Shown: positions 1 through 8,766 of the stretch, piece by piece
How the letters are laid out: every line of letters begins with the position of its first letter
Position numbering within the stretch: the first letter of the stretch is position 1
From: Pseudomonas alcaligenes
GTDB lineage: Bacteria > Pseudomonadota > Gammaproteobacteria > Pseudomonadales > Pseudomonadaceae
Direction: 5' to 3'
DNA length: 64,000 nt
Assembly: GCF_014490745.1 (NCBI RefSeq)
Contig: NZ_LZEU01000001.1
Coordinates: forward strand, 2,259,501-2,323,500
Position numbers and translations under genes: made by a program
The notes under the pieces: generated by a model
Told to the model about the DNA's origin: nothing
Databases searched by the model: none
Seen by the model: the letters and a program-made list of their open reading frames with translations, nothing else

Positions 1-408
1 CGCGCCGCCAATCTGCGCCGCTTCCTGGCACCGCAGCGAGAAATCTACGGTCAGCTGGCGCGCAATGGCTCGACCTGGTTCACCCGCGATGACGGCGATT
101 ACTGGAACGAATTGAGCAACCGGCTGATTCGTTATCTCGAGGAGTTGGAGCTGCTGCGCGAGCGGGTAGGGTTGGTGCTGGAGGCTGAGCACCGGCGCAT
201 GAGCGAGAAGATGAATCGCACTTTGTACCTGCTCGGTATCGTCACCGGCTTTTTCATGCCGATGAGTTTTATCACTGGGCTGCTGGGCATCAATGTCGGC
301 GGTATGCCGGGGGCCGAGAACGGCCATGGCTTTGTGGTCGCCTGTGCCTTTCTGGCAGCGGTGGCCGGATTCCAGTGGTGGTTGTTTCGCCGTTTGCGCT
401 GGTTCTGA
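1..408 (+). CDS. cmaX: CmaX, CorA-like inner-membrane transporter (C-terminal part, 5' end outside window)
   Basis: The frame is open from base 1 to the TGA at 406-408, so only the last ~135 residues are present. They show a long charged helix followed by two hydrophobic segments separated by a GIN-type loop (LLGINVGGMPG). That is the variant of the CorA GMN motif found in ZntB-like divalent-cation transporters. The family works as a pentamer in the inner membrane, with the motif at the mouth of the pore. The gene lies directly upstream of crfX, cmpX, sigX and oprF, which is the conserved Pseudomonas cmaX-crfX-cmpX-sigX order, and this supports the name. Substrate cannot be read from the fragment. 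Confidence 0.85.
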   Translation, partial: RAANLRRFLAPQREIYGQLARNGSTWFTRDDGDYWNELSNRLIRYLEELELLRERVGLVLEAEHRRMSEKMNRTLYLLGIVTGFFMPMSFITGLLGINVGGMPGAENGHGFVVACAFLAAVAGFQWWLFRRLRWF

Positions 409-462
409 TGTGACCTGAGCCACGGCGACCACGTCTAGCCCTCATATCCACGCGAGGTGCGC

Positions 463-708
463 ATGCACGATCCGTTTGAAGAATCCCTGCGCGACCTGCT
501 CAAGGTCTCGTCCTCCGACCATGACGATGGCGCCACGCTCGGGCGGGTGCTCAAGACCGCCAATCGCCAGGTCGGCGCTGGTGATCTGTTCAGTCTGCTC
601 GGGCATTGGGCCGAAGCACTGATGATCGCCCTGAACAACGGCTCGGCCCATACCGCGCCGGTTTCCCGCCGCCCGCAAAAATCACGTTCCACAGACAAGG
701 CTGATTGA
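463..708 (+). CDS. crfX: CrfX, small cytoplasmic protein of the cmaX-cmpX locus
   Basis: An 81-residue protein beginning MHDPFEESLRDLLK. The ATG at 463 is preferred over the in-frame GTG at 457 because GAGG at 454-457 is correctly spaced before it. No signal peptide, membrane segment or known catalytic motif is visible; the C-terminus is basic (RRPQKSRS). Identification rests on size, sequence flavour and its place between cmaX and cmpX in the SigX-linked cluster. The molecular function of CrfX is not known to me. Its stop codon lies two bases before the cmpX ATG, so the two are probably co-translated. Confidence 0.75.
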   Translation: MHDPFEESLRDLLKVSSSDHDDGATLGRVLKTANRQVGAGDLFSLLGHWAEALMIALNNGSAHTAPVSRRPQKSRSTDKAD

Positions 709-710
709 AG

Positions 711-1535
711 ATGGAATTCGACCCCTGGACCCAAAGTCTCGTAAAAGCCATGGAAACCGTGTGGACGCCGATCGGGGCCTTCATCCCGCGCCTGTTCGGT
801 TCGCTGGTGGTGGTTCTGCTGGGCTTCGTGGTAGCCAAGCTGCTCGACACCCTGTTGTCCAAGCTGCTGGCCAAGCTGGGCCTGGATCGCCTGATGGCCG
901 GCACCGGCCTGACCAAGATGCTGGCGCGGGTCGGCATCCAGGTGCCGGTCTCGACCCTGATCGGCAAGATGGTCTACTGGTTCGTGCTGCTGATCTTCCT
1001 CGTCTCCGCCGCCGAATCCCTGGGCCTTGACCGGGTTTCCGCGACGCTCGACGTGCTGGCGCTGTACCTGCCCAAGGTGCTCGGCGCTGCCGTGATCCTG
1101 CTGGCCGGCGTGCTGCTGGCGCAGCTGCTCAGCGGCATCGTCCGTGGCGCCGCCGAGGGCATTGGTCTCGACTATGCCCACGGCCTGGGGCGCATCGCCC
1201 AGGGCCTGGTGATCATCATCAGCATCTCGGTGGCGATCGGGCAGCTGGAGGTCAAGACCGACCTGCTCAACAACGTGATCGCCATTGTGCTGATTTCCAT
1301 TGGTCTGGCGGCCGCACTGGCCCTGGGCCTGGGCAGTCGCGAGATCGCCGGGCAGATTCTGGCCGGCATTTATGTGCGCGAACTTTACGACGTCGGGCAA
1401 CAAGTCAAGCTGGGCGAGGTCGAAGGCCAGATCGAAGAGATCGGCACGGTCAAGACCATTATCCTGACCGAGGATGGCGAGCTGGTGTCGGTGGCCAACC
1501 GCACCCTGCTCGAGCAGCGCGTCAGTAGCCGCTGA
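711..1535 (+). CDS. cmpX: CmpX, conserved TM-helix / MscS-like membrane protein
   Basis: 274 residues with several hydrophobic segments (about 20-45, 80-105, 120-145, 165-185, 195-215) of the repeated conserved-TM-helix type. A soluble C-terminal region with a beta-rich MscS-like stretch (QVKLGEVEGQIEEIG, then TIILTEDGELVSVANRTLLE) follows. The family is regarded as small mechanosensitive-type channels of the inner membrane. In pseudomonads CmpX has been linked to membrane stress and SigX activity. The start is set at ATG 711; a TTG at 705 is in frame but would overlap crfX. It sits immediately upstream of sigX. Confidence 0.88.
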   Translation: MEFDPWTQSLVKAMETVWTPIGAFIPRLFGSLVVVLLGFVVAKLLDTLLSKLLAKLGLDRLMAGTGLTKMLARVGIQVPVSTLIGKMVYWFVLLIFLVSAAESLGLDRVSATLDVLALYLPKVLGAAVILLAGVLLAQLLSGIVRGAAEGIGLDYAHGLGRIAQGLVIIISISVAIGQLEVKTDLLNNVIAIVLISIGLAAALALGLGSREIAGQILAGIYVRELYDVGQQVKLGEVEGQIEEIGTVKTIILTEDGELVSVANRTLLEQRVSSR

Positions 1536-1618
1536 TACGCCCAATCCCTGCTAATGTATGCGGCCACAGGCGATGCCCTGGTGGCCGCCATCTGACCTGA
1601 CTGTCGGCACGACCCGTT

Positions 1619-2209
1619 TTGAACAAAGCCCAATCGCTCCCCACGCGTTACGACCCTCGCGAGCTTTCCGACGAAGAGCTGGTTCAGCGTGCGCATGTGG
1701 AGCTGTTCCATGTCACGCGCGCCTATGAAGAGCTGATGCGCCGCTATCAGCGCACGCTGTTCAATGTCTGTGCCCGTTACCTGGGCAATGAGCGCGATGC
1801 CGACGACGTCTGCCAGGAAGTCATGCTCAAGGTTCTCTACGGACTGAAGAACTTCGAAGGCAAGTCGAAGTTCAAGACATGGCTATATAGCATCACTTAT
1901 AACGAATGCATTACCCAGTATCGCAAAGAGCGGCGCAAGCGCCGCCTGCTTGACGCCCTGAGCCTGGATCCGCTGGAAGAAGCCTCGGAAGAAAAGACGC
2001 CGAAGCCGGAGGAGAAGGGCGGGCTCGATCGCTGGCTGGTGCACGTCAACCCCATTGATCGGGAGATCCTGGTGCTGCGCTTCGTCGCCGAGCTGGAGTT
2101 CCAGGAAATCGCCGACATCATGCACATGGGGCTCAGTGCCACGAAAATGCGCTACAAGCGTGCGCTCGATCGCCTGCGCGAAAAATTTGCTGGAGTTGGC
2201 GAAACTTAA
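1619..2209 (+). CDS. sigX: ECF sigma factor SigX
   Basis: 196 residues, the usual SigX length. Region 2 (about 35-105) contains the core-binding and -10 recognition helices (DADDVCQEVMLKV; FKTWLYSITYNECITQYRK). An acidic/basic linker is followed by region 4 (about 135-190) with the -35 recognition helix-turn-helix (EIADIMHMGLSATKMRYKRAL). The start appears to be TTG at 1619: no in-frame ATG or GTG gives the full conserved N-terminus, and this fits known SigX proteins beginning MNKAQ. SigX directs RNA polymerase to oprF and to envelope and lipid genes in response to membrane stress. No anti-sigma gene is adjacent, as is normal for this locus. Confidence 0.95.
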   Translation: MNKAQSLPTRYDPRELSDEELVQRAHVELFHVTRAYEELMRRYQRTLFNVCARYLGNERDADDVCQEVMLKVLYGLKNFEGKSKFKTWLYSITYNECITQYRKERRKRRLLDALSLDPLEEASEEKTPKPEEKGGLDRWLVHVNPIDREILVLRFVAELEFQEIADIMHMGLSATKMRYKRALDRLREKFAGVGET

Positions 2210-2325
2210 CCTGCGCCGAAATATCACAGGCAGGCTGGAATCTGTTTTGGTAGAATGCCGGCCAAGTTGTTCCTTGATAACTAAGGGGCAGCTCAAAGTT
2301 ATCTAAATGATGGGGATTTTTACGG

Positions 2326-3357
2326 ATGAAATTGAAAAACACTTTGGGCGTTGTCATCAGCTCGCTGGTGGCGGCCACCTCGCTGAACGCACTGGCCCAA
2401 GGCCAGGGCGCTGTTGAAGTTGAAGGCTTCGCCAAGAAAGAATATTTCGACAGCGCTCGCGACTTCAAAAACGACGGCAACCTGTTCGGTGGCTCCGTTG
2501 GCTATTTCCTGACCGATGACGTCGAGCTGCGTCTGGGTTACGACGAAGTACACAACGCCCGTGCTGAAGACGGTCGTAACATCAAGGGCTCCAACACCGC
2601 TCTGGACGCTCTGTACCACTTCAACGCTCCGGGCGACACCCTGCGTCCGTACGTTTCTGCCGGTTTCTCCGACCAGAGCATCGGCCAGAACGGCGCCGGT
2701 GGCCGTAACGGCTCCACCTTCGCCAACCTGGGCGGCGGTGCCAAGGTGTACTTCACCGAGAACTTCTATGCCCGTGCTGGCGTTGAAGCCCAGTACAACA
2801 TCGACCAGGGCGACACCGAGTGGGCCCCGAGCGTTGGTATCGGCCTGAACTTCGGCGGCGGCTCCAAGCCGGTTGCCGCTGCTGAGCCGGCTCCGGAAGT
2901 TTGCTCCGACAGCGACAACGACGGCGTTTGCGACAACGTCGACAAGTGCCCGGACACCCCGGCCAACGTCACCGTTGACGCCGATGGCTGCCCGGCTGTG
3001 GCTGAAGTCGTTCGCGTTGAACTGGACGTGAAATTCGACTTCGACAAGTCCAAGGTCAAAGAAGAAAGCTACGGCGACATCAAGAACCTGGCTGACTTCA
3101 TGAACCAGTACCCGTCGACCAGCACCACCGTTGAAGGCCACACCGACTCCGTCGGCACCGACGCCTACAACCAGAAGCTGTCCGAGCGTCGTGCCAACGC
3201 TGTTCGCGAAGTCCTGGTTAACCAGTACGGCGTAGGCGCTGAGCGCGTCAACTCGGTTGGTTACGGTGAGTCCCGCCCGGTTGCCGACAACGCTACCGAA
3301 GCCGGTCGCGCTGTTAACCGCCGCGTAGAAGCTGAAGTAGAAGCCCAGGCCAAGTAA
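2326..3357 (+). CDS. oprF: Major outer-membrane porin OprF
   Basis: 343 residues. A signal peptide of about 24 residues ends ALA before QGQ. An N-terminal eight-stranded beta-barrel domain runs to about residue 180. A Pro/Ala hinge leads to a Cys-containing acidic TSP3-like repeat (SDNDGVCDNVDKCPDTP). The C-terminal OmpA-type peptidoglycan-binding domain (about 225-343) carries the motif GHTDSVGTDAYNQKLSERRA. OprF is the general slow porin that anchors the outer membrane to the cell wall. The ~115-base leader after sigX is where SigX and housekeeping promoters are expected; I could not place them unambiguously. A strong terminator follows. Confidence 0.98.
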   Translation: MKLKNTLGVVISSLVAATSLNALAQGQGAVEVEGFAKKEYFDSARDFKNDGNLFGGSVGYFLTDDVELRLGYDEVHNARAEDGRNIKGSNTALDALYHFNAPGDTLRPYVSAGFSDQSIGQNGAGGRNGSTFANLGGGAKVYFTENFYARAGVEAQYNIDQGDTEWAPSVGIGLNFGGGSKPVAAAEPAPEVCSDSDNDGVCDNVDKCPDTPANVTVDADGCPAVAEVVRVELDVKFDFDKSKVKEESYGDIKNLADFMNQYPSTSTTVEGHTDSVGTDAYNQKLSERRANAVREVLVNQYGVGAERVNSVGYGESRPVADNATEAGRAVNRRVEAEVEAQAK

Positions 3358-3374
3358 TTTGCCTGACGCTCCAC

Positions 3375-3402
3375 AAAAAACCCGGCCTCGGCCGGGTTTT
3401 TT
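3375..3402 (+). terminator. Rho-independent terminator of oprF
   Basis: A run of six A, the arms CCCGGC and GCCGGG around a CTCG loop, and six T: a textbook intrinsic terminator 18 bases after the oprF stop codon. The A and T tracts pair to extend the stem, so it could also work in the opposite direction. Confidence 0.95.
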
Positions 3403-3501
3403 GTTGCCCGAAAAAAGTGCTGTCATCAAACCGACTCGCCAGCGTCATGCCCTCGCCACTGCCATGGGGTGCAATCGCGACAAACAGTGGAGGAGAGCGC
3501 T

Positions 3502-4863
3502 ATGCAACTGTGCGTGATCGGTGCCGGCTATGTGGGGCTGGTGACAGCCAGCTGCTTTGCCGAGATGGGCAATCGGGTGGTCTGCATCGAGCGTGATCCG
3601 CAGCGGGTAGCCCGGCTGGCCCGCGGTGAGGTGCCGATCTACGAACCAGGCCTGGAAGAGTTGCTGCACCGGCACCTGGCCAGCGGCCAGCTGAGTTTCA
3701 GTGCGCAGCTGGAGGATGGCATTCGCAGTGCGGCAATCGTCTTCATCGCTGTCGGGACTCCGACCGGAGAGGACGGCTCGGCCGACCTGTCCCATGTGCT
3801 GGCAGTCGCCGACGAGCTGGGCAGCAAGCTGCAGCAGGCCTGTCTGGTAGTCAACAAGTCGACTGTGCCGGTCGGCACTGCCGAACGCGTCAGTCAACGC
3901 ATCGCCCGGCGCCTGGCCGCCCGTGGCCTGCAGTTCAAGGTGCGAGTGGCCAGCAACCCGGAGTTTCTCAAGGAGGGCTCGGCCATCGAGGACTTCATGC
4001 GCCCGGATCGAGTGGTGCTGGGCAGCGATGATGAGCACAGCCGCGAACAGTTGCGCCGCCTGTATGCACCCTTCCTGCGCAACCATGACCGGGTGCTGAG
4101 CATGGCGGTACGCGCCGCCGAGTTCACTAAGTACGCGGCCAATGCCTTCCTCGCCACGCGGATTTCCTTCATGAACGAGATGGCCGGGCTCTGTGCCCGC
4201 CTGGGCGTGGATGTCGAGGAAGTGCGCCGGGGCATCGGCAGCGACAAGCGTATCGGCACCCATTTCATCTACGCCGGCTGCGGCTATGGCGGTTCCTGCT
4301 TTCCCAAGGACGTGCGTGCACTGATCCGCACGGCTGAACTGGAGGGCTTCGAGCCGGGGATCCTGCGGGCTGTGGAGGCGCGCAACGCGCTGCAGAAAAC
4401 CTTGCTGTTCCAGGCCGTGCGTGAACATTTCAACGGCCATCTGCAGGGGCGGGTGGTGGCGCTCTGGGGCCTGGCATTCAAACCGGGCACCGACGACCTG
4501 CGCGAAGCACCCAGCCTGGTGCTGCTGGATGCCCTGCTGGTGGCCGGTGTACGGGTGCAGGCCTGTGATCCGGTGGCCTGCGGCGGCATGCATGAGCGCT
4601 ACGCCGAGGCGCTGGAAAGCGGCCAGCTGCTGCTGAGCGAGTCGCCTTACCGGGTGGTAGAGGGGGCCGATGCCCTGGTGCTGGTGACTGAGTGGAAGCA
4701 GTTCCGCCAGCCAGACTTCATCCGGATCCGCGGCAGCATGCGCATGCCGGTGATCTTCGACGGGCGCAATATCTACGAGTCGACGGAACTTGCCGAGCTG
4801 GGATTTATCTATCGGGGGGTCGGCAGACCGCAGGTGGGGCATTGTAAGGCCAGTGCCGCCTGA
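3502..4863 (+). CDS. ugd: UDP-glucose 6-dehydrogenase
   Basis: 453 residues. Oxidises UDP-glucose to UDP-glucuronate with two NAD+. The N-terminal Rossmann motif is GAGYVGL (residues 7-13); the substrate-binding loop NPEFLKEGSAI is present; the catalytic cysteine lies in GYGGSCFPKD (Cys ~262); the C-terminal UDP-binding domain contains GLAFKPGTDDLREAPS. The ATG at 3502 is chosen because GGAGGAG sits just upstream and the protein then starts with the conserved first strand. It is followed after 47 bases by galU, which makes the substrate, so the pair supplies UDP-glucuronate for surface polysaccharide. The adjacency matches P. aeruginosa PA2022-PA2023. Confidence 0.95.
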   Translation: MQLCVIGAGYVGLVTASCFAEMGNRVVCIERDPQRVARLARGEVPIYEPGLEELLHRHLASGQLSFSAQLEDGIRSAAIVFIAVGTPTGEDGSADLSHVLAVADELGSKLQQACLVVNKSTVPVGTAERVSQRIARRLAARGLQFKVRVASNPEFLKEGSAIEDFMRPDRVVLGSDDEHSREQLRRLYAPFLRNHDRVLSMAVRAAEFTKYAANAFLATRISFMNEMAGLCARLGVDVEEVRRGIGSDKRIGTHFIYAGCGYGGSCFPKDVRALIRTAELEGFEPGILRAVEARNALQKTLLFQAVREHFNGHLQGRVVALWGLAFKPGTDDLREAPSLVLLDALLVAGVRVQACDPVACGGMHERYAEALESGQLLLSESPYRVVEGADALVLVTEWKQFRQPDFIRIRGSMRMPVIFDGRNIYESTELAELGFIYRGVGRPQVGHCKASAA

Positions 4864-4910
4864 TTAGACTGCGCGACAATTTATCCCCCGCTGCAGTACC
4901 AAGGATTCCC

Positions 4911-5750
4911 ATGATCAAGAAATGTCTGTTTCCGGCGGCCGGTTACGGCACGCGCTTCCTGCCTGCCACCAAGGCCATGCCCAAGGAAATGCTGCCGGTG
5001 GTCAACAAGCCGCTGATCCAGTACGGTGTGGAAGAGGCTCTGGAAGCCGGCCTCAACGAGATTTCCATCGTCACCGGCCGCGGCAAGCGCGCCCTGGAAG
5101 ACCATTTCGACATCAGCTACGAGCTGGAGCACCAGATCCAGGGCACCGACAAGGAGAAATACCTGGTCGGCATCCGTCGCCTGATCGACGAGTGCAGCTT
5201 CTCCTACACCCGCCAGATCGAGATGAAGGGCCTTGGCCACGCCATCCTCAGCGGCCGTCCGCTGATCGGCGACGAGCCGTTCGCCGTGGTGCTGGCCGAC
5301 GACCTGTGCCTGAACCTCGAAGGCGACGGCGTGCTGCAGCAGATGGTCAAGCTGTACAACCAGTTCCGTTGCTCCATCGTGGCGATCCAGGAAGTTCCGC
5401 GCGAAGAAACCTCCAAGTACGGCGTGATCGCCGGCGAGATGATCCGCGACGACATCTTCCGGGTGAACAACATGGTCGAGAAGCCGAAGCCGGAAGACGC
5501 TCCGTCCAACCTGGCGATCATCGGTCGCTACATCCTCACTCCGGACATCTTCGAGCTGATCGAAAAGACCGAGCCGGGCAAGGGTGGCGAGATCCAGATC
5601 ACCGACGCACTGATGAAACAGGCCCAGGACGGCTGCGTGATCGCCTACAAGTTCAAGGGCAAGCGTTTCGACTGCGGTGGCGCCGAAGGCTACATCGAGG
5701 CGACCAACTACTGCTTCGAGAACCTGTACAAGACCGGCAAGGCTTACTAA
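4911..5750 (+). CDS. galU: UTP-glucose-1-phosphate uridylyltransferase
   Basis: 279 residues, typical for GalU. Makes UDP-glucose from glucose-1-phosphate and UTP. The nucleotide-binding signature near the N-terminus (AAGYGTRFLPATKAMPKEML), the acidic metal site in VVLADDLC, and the motif VEKPKPEDAPS are all present. It lies downstream of ugd with a short gap and ends at a strong terminator, so the two probably form one transcript. UDP-glucose also feeds LPS core and trehalose synthesis. Confidence 0.97.
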   Translation: MIKKCLFPAAGYGTRFLPATKAMPKEMLPVVNKPLIQYGVEEALEAGLNEISIVTGRGKRALEDHFDISYELEHQIQGTDKEKYLVGIRRLIDECSFSYTRQIEMKGLGHAILSGRPLIGDEPFAVVLADDLCLNLEGDGVLQQMVKLYNQFRCSIVAIQEVPREETSKYGVIAGEMIRDDIFRVNNMVEKPKPEDAPSNLAIIGRYILTPDIFELIEKTEPGKGGEIQITDALMKQAQDGCVIAYKFKGKRFDCGGAEGYIEATNYCFENLYKTGKAY

Positions 5751-5765
5751 ACCACCGGTGTACAG

Positions 5766-5798
5766 CACGAAAGCCACCTGCGGGTGGCTTTCGTGTTT
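5766..5798. terminator. Terminator between galU and the glyoxalase gene
   Basis: Perfect 13-bp inverted repeat (CACGAAAGCCACC / GGTGGCTTTCGTG) with a TGCG loop, followed by TTT. It lies between convergent galU and the minus-strand glyoxalase gene and probably serves both directions. Confidence 0.85.
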
Positions 5799-6220
5799 CA
5801 GGGAATCGGCATCTGCTCGGAACCCGGCCCCAACGGCTGGCCGTAGCTGAATTCGACATAGTTGCCGGCCGGGTCGCGCAGGCCGCAGTAGTAGCCGACG
5901 GGGTAGGGTTCTTCGCGCGGCGCCCAGATCAGGCAGCCGGTCTCGGCGGCCTGGCGGGCCAGCTCATCGACCTGCTGGCGGCTGTCCACGGCGAAGCCGA
6001 AGTGACTGTAGTCGTCCGCGGCCAGGTGGCGATCCGCTCCACCGGGCATGATGACGAAGATGAACTGGTGCTCCTTGCCCGGCTCGGCTATCCAGACGAT
6101 CCGCGAGCCTTTGCCGCCGCGCTCGTGAATCACCTGCATGCCGCAGAATCGCTGGTAGAAGTCGATACAGGCCTGCAGATCCGGCACGTGCAGGGCAACA
6201 TGGGTCAGGCTGGTAGGCAT
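5798..6220 (-). CDS. VOC/glyoxalase-family protein
   Basis: 140 residues in a single vicinal-oxygen-chelate fold (two beta-alpha-beta-beta-beta modules). Candidate metal ligands are in the expected strands: His in SLTHVALHV, His in YSHFGFAV and Glu in GNYVEFSYG. The start is placed at the Met beginning MPTSLTHVALHV because GGAG lies just upstream; longer in-frame starts would add a low-complexity leader. Homologues beside gor in Pseudomonas (the PA2024 type) are annotated as ring-cleaving dioxygenase or lactoylglutathione lyase-like. The reaction is not established, though its position next to glutathione reductase would suit a glutathione-linked role. Confidence 0.8.
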   Translation of the reverse strand: MPTSLTHVALHVPDLQACIDFYQRFCGMQVIHERGGKGSRIVWIAEPGKEHQFIFVIMPGGADRHLAADDYSHFGFAVDSRQQVDELARQAAETGCLIWAPREEPYPVGYYCGLRDPAGNYVEFSYGQPLGPGSEQMPIP

Positions 6221-6304
6221 AGGCAGGGCTCCTGCAGCGCGCAACGCGGCTGAAACAGAGAGGCTATGGGTTATGCTGGCAGCCAACTGAGGAGATCACA
6301 ACCC

Positions 6305-7663
6305 ATGGCTTATGACTTCGACCTGTTCGTCATCGGCGCCGGTTCCGGCGGTGTACGCGCGGCGCGTTTCGCCGCCGGTTTCGGCGCGCGCGTGGCCGTG
6401 GCGGAAAGTCGCTACCTGGGCGGCACCTGCGTCAACGTCGGCTGTGTGCCGAAGAAGCTGCTGGTCTATGGCGCCCACTTCGCCGAAGACTTCGAACTGG
6501 CCCAGGACTTTGGCTGGAGCGCCGCACAATCGAACTTCGACTGGCCGACCCTGATCGCCAACAAGAATCGTGAAATCCAGCGCCTCAACGGCATCTACCG
6601 CAACCTGCTGGTCAACAGCGGCGTCACCTTGCTCGAAGGTCATGCCCGTCTGCTCGGGCCCCAGCAGGTCGAGATCAATGGCCAGCGCTACAGTGCTGAA
6701 CGCATCCTGATCGCCACCGGTGGCTGGCCGCAGATTCCGGATATCCCGGGCAAGGAGCTGGCTATCAGCTCCAACGAGGCGTTCTTCCTTGAGCAGCTGC
6801 CCAAGCGCGTGCTGGTGGTGGGCGGCGGCTATATCGCCGTCGAGTTCGCCTCGATCTTCCATGGCCTGGGTGCAGCCACCTCGCTGCTTTATCGCGGCGA
6901 GCTGTTCCTGCGTGGTTTCGACGGCGCGGTGCGCCGCCACCTCAAGGAAGAGCTGGGCCGCAAGGGCCTGGATCTGCAGTTCAACAGCGACATCGAGCGC
7001 ATCGAGCGGCAGGCCGACGGCAGCCTGCTGGCCACGCTCCAGGACGGCCGGCAGCTCACCACCGACTGCGTGTTCTATGCCACCGGACGGCGGCCGATGC
7101 TCGATGGCCTGGGGCTGGAAAGCACCGGGGTCGAGCTGGATGACAAGGGCTTCATCCGGGTCAATGAGCACTACGAAAGCAGCGAGCCTTCGATTCTTGC
7201 CATCGGCGATGTGATCGGCCGGGTGCAGCTGACTCCCGTGGCCCTGGCCGAAGGCATGGCCGTGGCGCGGCGCCTGTTCCGCCCGCAGGAATACCGCCCG
7301 GTCGACTACCGGCACATTCCCACGGCGGTGTTCAGCCTGCCCAATATCGCCACGGTCGGCCTGAGCGAGGAGCAGGCGCGGGAAGCCGGCCATCGGCTGA
7401 AGATCTTCGAGAGCCGCTTCCGGCCGATGAAGCTGACCCTGGGCGCGACCCAGGAGCGCACGCTGATGAAGCTGGTGGTGGATGCCGACAGCGACCGGGT
7501 GCTGGGTTGCCACATGGTCGGCCCCGAGGCCGGCGAGATCATCCAGGGGCTGGCCGTGGCGCTGAAGGCCGGGGCGACCAAGCAGCTGTTCGACGAGACC
7601 CTGGGGGTGCACCCGACGGCCGCCGAAGAGTTTGTTACCATGCGCGCCCCCATCGCCGACTGA
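6305..7663 (+). CDS. gor: Glutathione-disulfide reductase
   Basis: 452 residues. Reduces GSSG with NADPH in the cytoplasm. The FAD motif [14 protein letters not shown] starts near residue 10. The redox disulfide is in [13 protein letters not shown] (Cys ~42 and ~47). The second dinucleotide motif is [11 protein letters not shown], the FAD-contacting motif is SILAIGDV, and the C-terminal catalytic dyad is HPTAAEEF. The ATG at 6305 has GAGGAG ten bases upstream; a longer frame opening at 6266 is rejected. The basic residues expected for NADPH preference were not checked in detail. Confidence 0.95.
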   Translation: MAYDFDLFVIGAGSGGVRAARFAAGFGARVAVAESRYLGGTCVNVGCVPKKLLVYGAHFAEDFELAQDFGWSAAQSNFDWPTLIANKNREIQRLNGIYRNLLVNSGVTLLEGHARLLGPQQVEINGQRYSAERILIATGGWPQIPDIPGKELAISSNEAFFLEQLPKRVLVVGGGYIAVEFASIFHGLGAATSLLYRGELFLRGFDGAVRRHLKEELGRKGLDLQFNSDIERIERQADGSLLATLQDGRQLTTDCVFYATGRRPMLDGLGLESTGVELDDKGFIRVNEHYESSEPSILAIGDVIGRVQLTPVALAEGMAVARRLFRPQEYRPVDYRHIPTAVFSLPNIATVGLSEEQAREAGHRLKIFESRFRPMKLTLGATQERTLMKLVVDADSDRVLGCHMVGPEAGEIIQGLAVALKAGATKQLFDETLGVHPTAAEEFVTMRAPIAD

Positions 7664-7670
7664 AGTTTCC

Positions 7671-8294
7671 ATGCAGCATATCTTCTACTTCGCCGACCTG
7701 TTCGGCGTCGCCGTTTTCGCCATTACCGGCGCCCTGATGGCCGGGCGCAAGTCAATGGATCTGTTCGGCGTGCTGGTGATCGCCATCATCACCGCGCTGG
7801 GCGGCGGCACCTTGCGTGACCTGATCCTCGACAACCATCCGGTGAGCTGGATCCGCAACGACACCTACATCCTGGTCGCGTCCCTGGCTTCGTTGGGCAC
7901 CGTGGTCTGGGTGCGCATGACCCAGCCGATCCACGAGCGCGGCCTGCTGATCGCCGACGCCTTCGGCCTGGCGGTGTTCACCGTGATCGGCACCGAGGTG
8001 GCCCTGCAGCACAACGTGCCCTACAGCACGGCGGTGATCATGGGGGTGATAACCGGGGTCGCCGGCGGCGTGATGCGCGACGTGATCTGCAACGAGATCC
8101 CGCTGATCTTCCAGAAGGAAATCTACGCCACCGCCTGCATCGTCGGCTCGCTGGTATTCATCGCCATGCGCGCCCTCGATACGCCGCACTGGCTGGATAC
8201 CGGCCTGGCCATGCTGATCGTCCTGCTCATCCGCCTGGCCGCGATCCACTGGCGCCTGGGGCTGCCACGCTTCCATCTGCTGGATCGTGATTGA
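7671..8294 (+). CDS. TRIC-family (former UPF0126) membrane protein
   Basis: 207 residues with about seven hydrophobic segments arranged as two repeats. Each repeat carries a glycine-rich turn: GGGTLRDLIL and GGVMRDVICNE. This duplicated glycine-rich/RD signature marks the bacterial TRIC (YicG-like) family of trimeric cation channels. The ATG at 7671 follows the gor stop codon by seven bases, so the two are likely cotranscribed. The physiological ion is not known from sequence. Confidence 0.88.
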   Translation: MQHIFYFADLFGVAVFAITGALMAGRKSMDLFGVLVIAIITALGGGTLRDLILDNHPVSWIRNDTYILVASLASLGTVVWVRMTQPIHERGLLIADAFGLAVFTVIGTEVALQHNVPYSTAVIMGVITGVAGGVMRDVICNEIPLIFQKEIYATACIVGSLVFIAMRALDTPHWLDTGLAMLIVLLIRLAAIHWRLGLPRFHLLDRD

Positions 8295-8354
8295 GCGGCG
8301 CAGTGGAGTACCGCTATTCTGTCGAAGGACGATTCACCACTCATGAGGGACAAC

Positions 8355-8663
8355 ATGATGCGTAAACAAGCCTATGTTCTGGCTGCACTGCTCGGCGTCA
8401 GCGGCCTGGCCCAGGCCACCAGCTTCGTGGTCACCACCGACTCGCTGGTGGATGCCACCGCAAGCACTTCCGACGCCACCTCGTCCTCGTTCAAGGATGA
8501 CAAGATTGTCCTGCAGGCCCGCGACGATGCTGCCAGCTTCGTTGCCAGCCAGGGCGAAATCCGCGGCGTCCATCTGGAAGCGGCCCTGCGCCATATGCGC
8601 AGCCACTACCAGGTCGGCCAGGCCGATGACCTGCAACTGGCGCAGGCCATCCTCAGCCTCTGA
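8355..8663 (+). CDS. DUF2388 secreted small protein
   Basis: About 102 residues. A signal peptide ends near AQA; the mature part starts TSFVVTTDSLVDAT. The family hallmark LQARDDAASFVASQGEIRG and a C-terminal helix that includes ALRHMRSHYQV are present. DUF2388 proteins are common as small tandem periplasmic proteins in Pseudomonas and have no established function. Start ATG 8355 (or 8358) is preferred because GAGGGA lies just upstream; the ATG at 8343 has no ribosome-binding site. Confidence 0.85.
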   Translation: MMRKQAYVLAALLGVSGLAQATSFVVTTDSLVDATASTSDATSSSFKDDKIVLQARDDAASFVASQGEIRGVHLEAALRHMRSHYQVGQADDLQLAQAILSL

Positions 8664-8766
8664 GTGATGCCGGGGCAATTGCCGGCCCGGGCTGAACAGC
8701 CTGGCGCCGGTCGGCGCCCAGCAGCCGGGTCGAACCGGCCGGAACATGCCGTGGGAGATGCAGTGC

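Noticed and set aside
2245..2260. TAGAAT as the -10 of a sigma-70 oprF promoter
   Set aside because: No acceptable -35 at 16-18 bp; promoter position could not be decided by eye.
3445..4842. Long open frame on the minus strand opposite ugd
   Set aside because: High-GC codon bias leaves the opposite strand open; the translation is Gln/His/Ala-rich with no protein family features, while ugd is fully supported.
6296..7672. Long open frame opposite gor
   Set aside because: Shadow frame; gor has every expected motif and a good ribosome-binding site.
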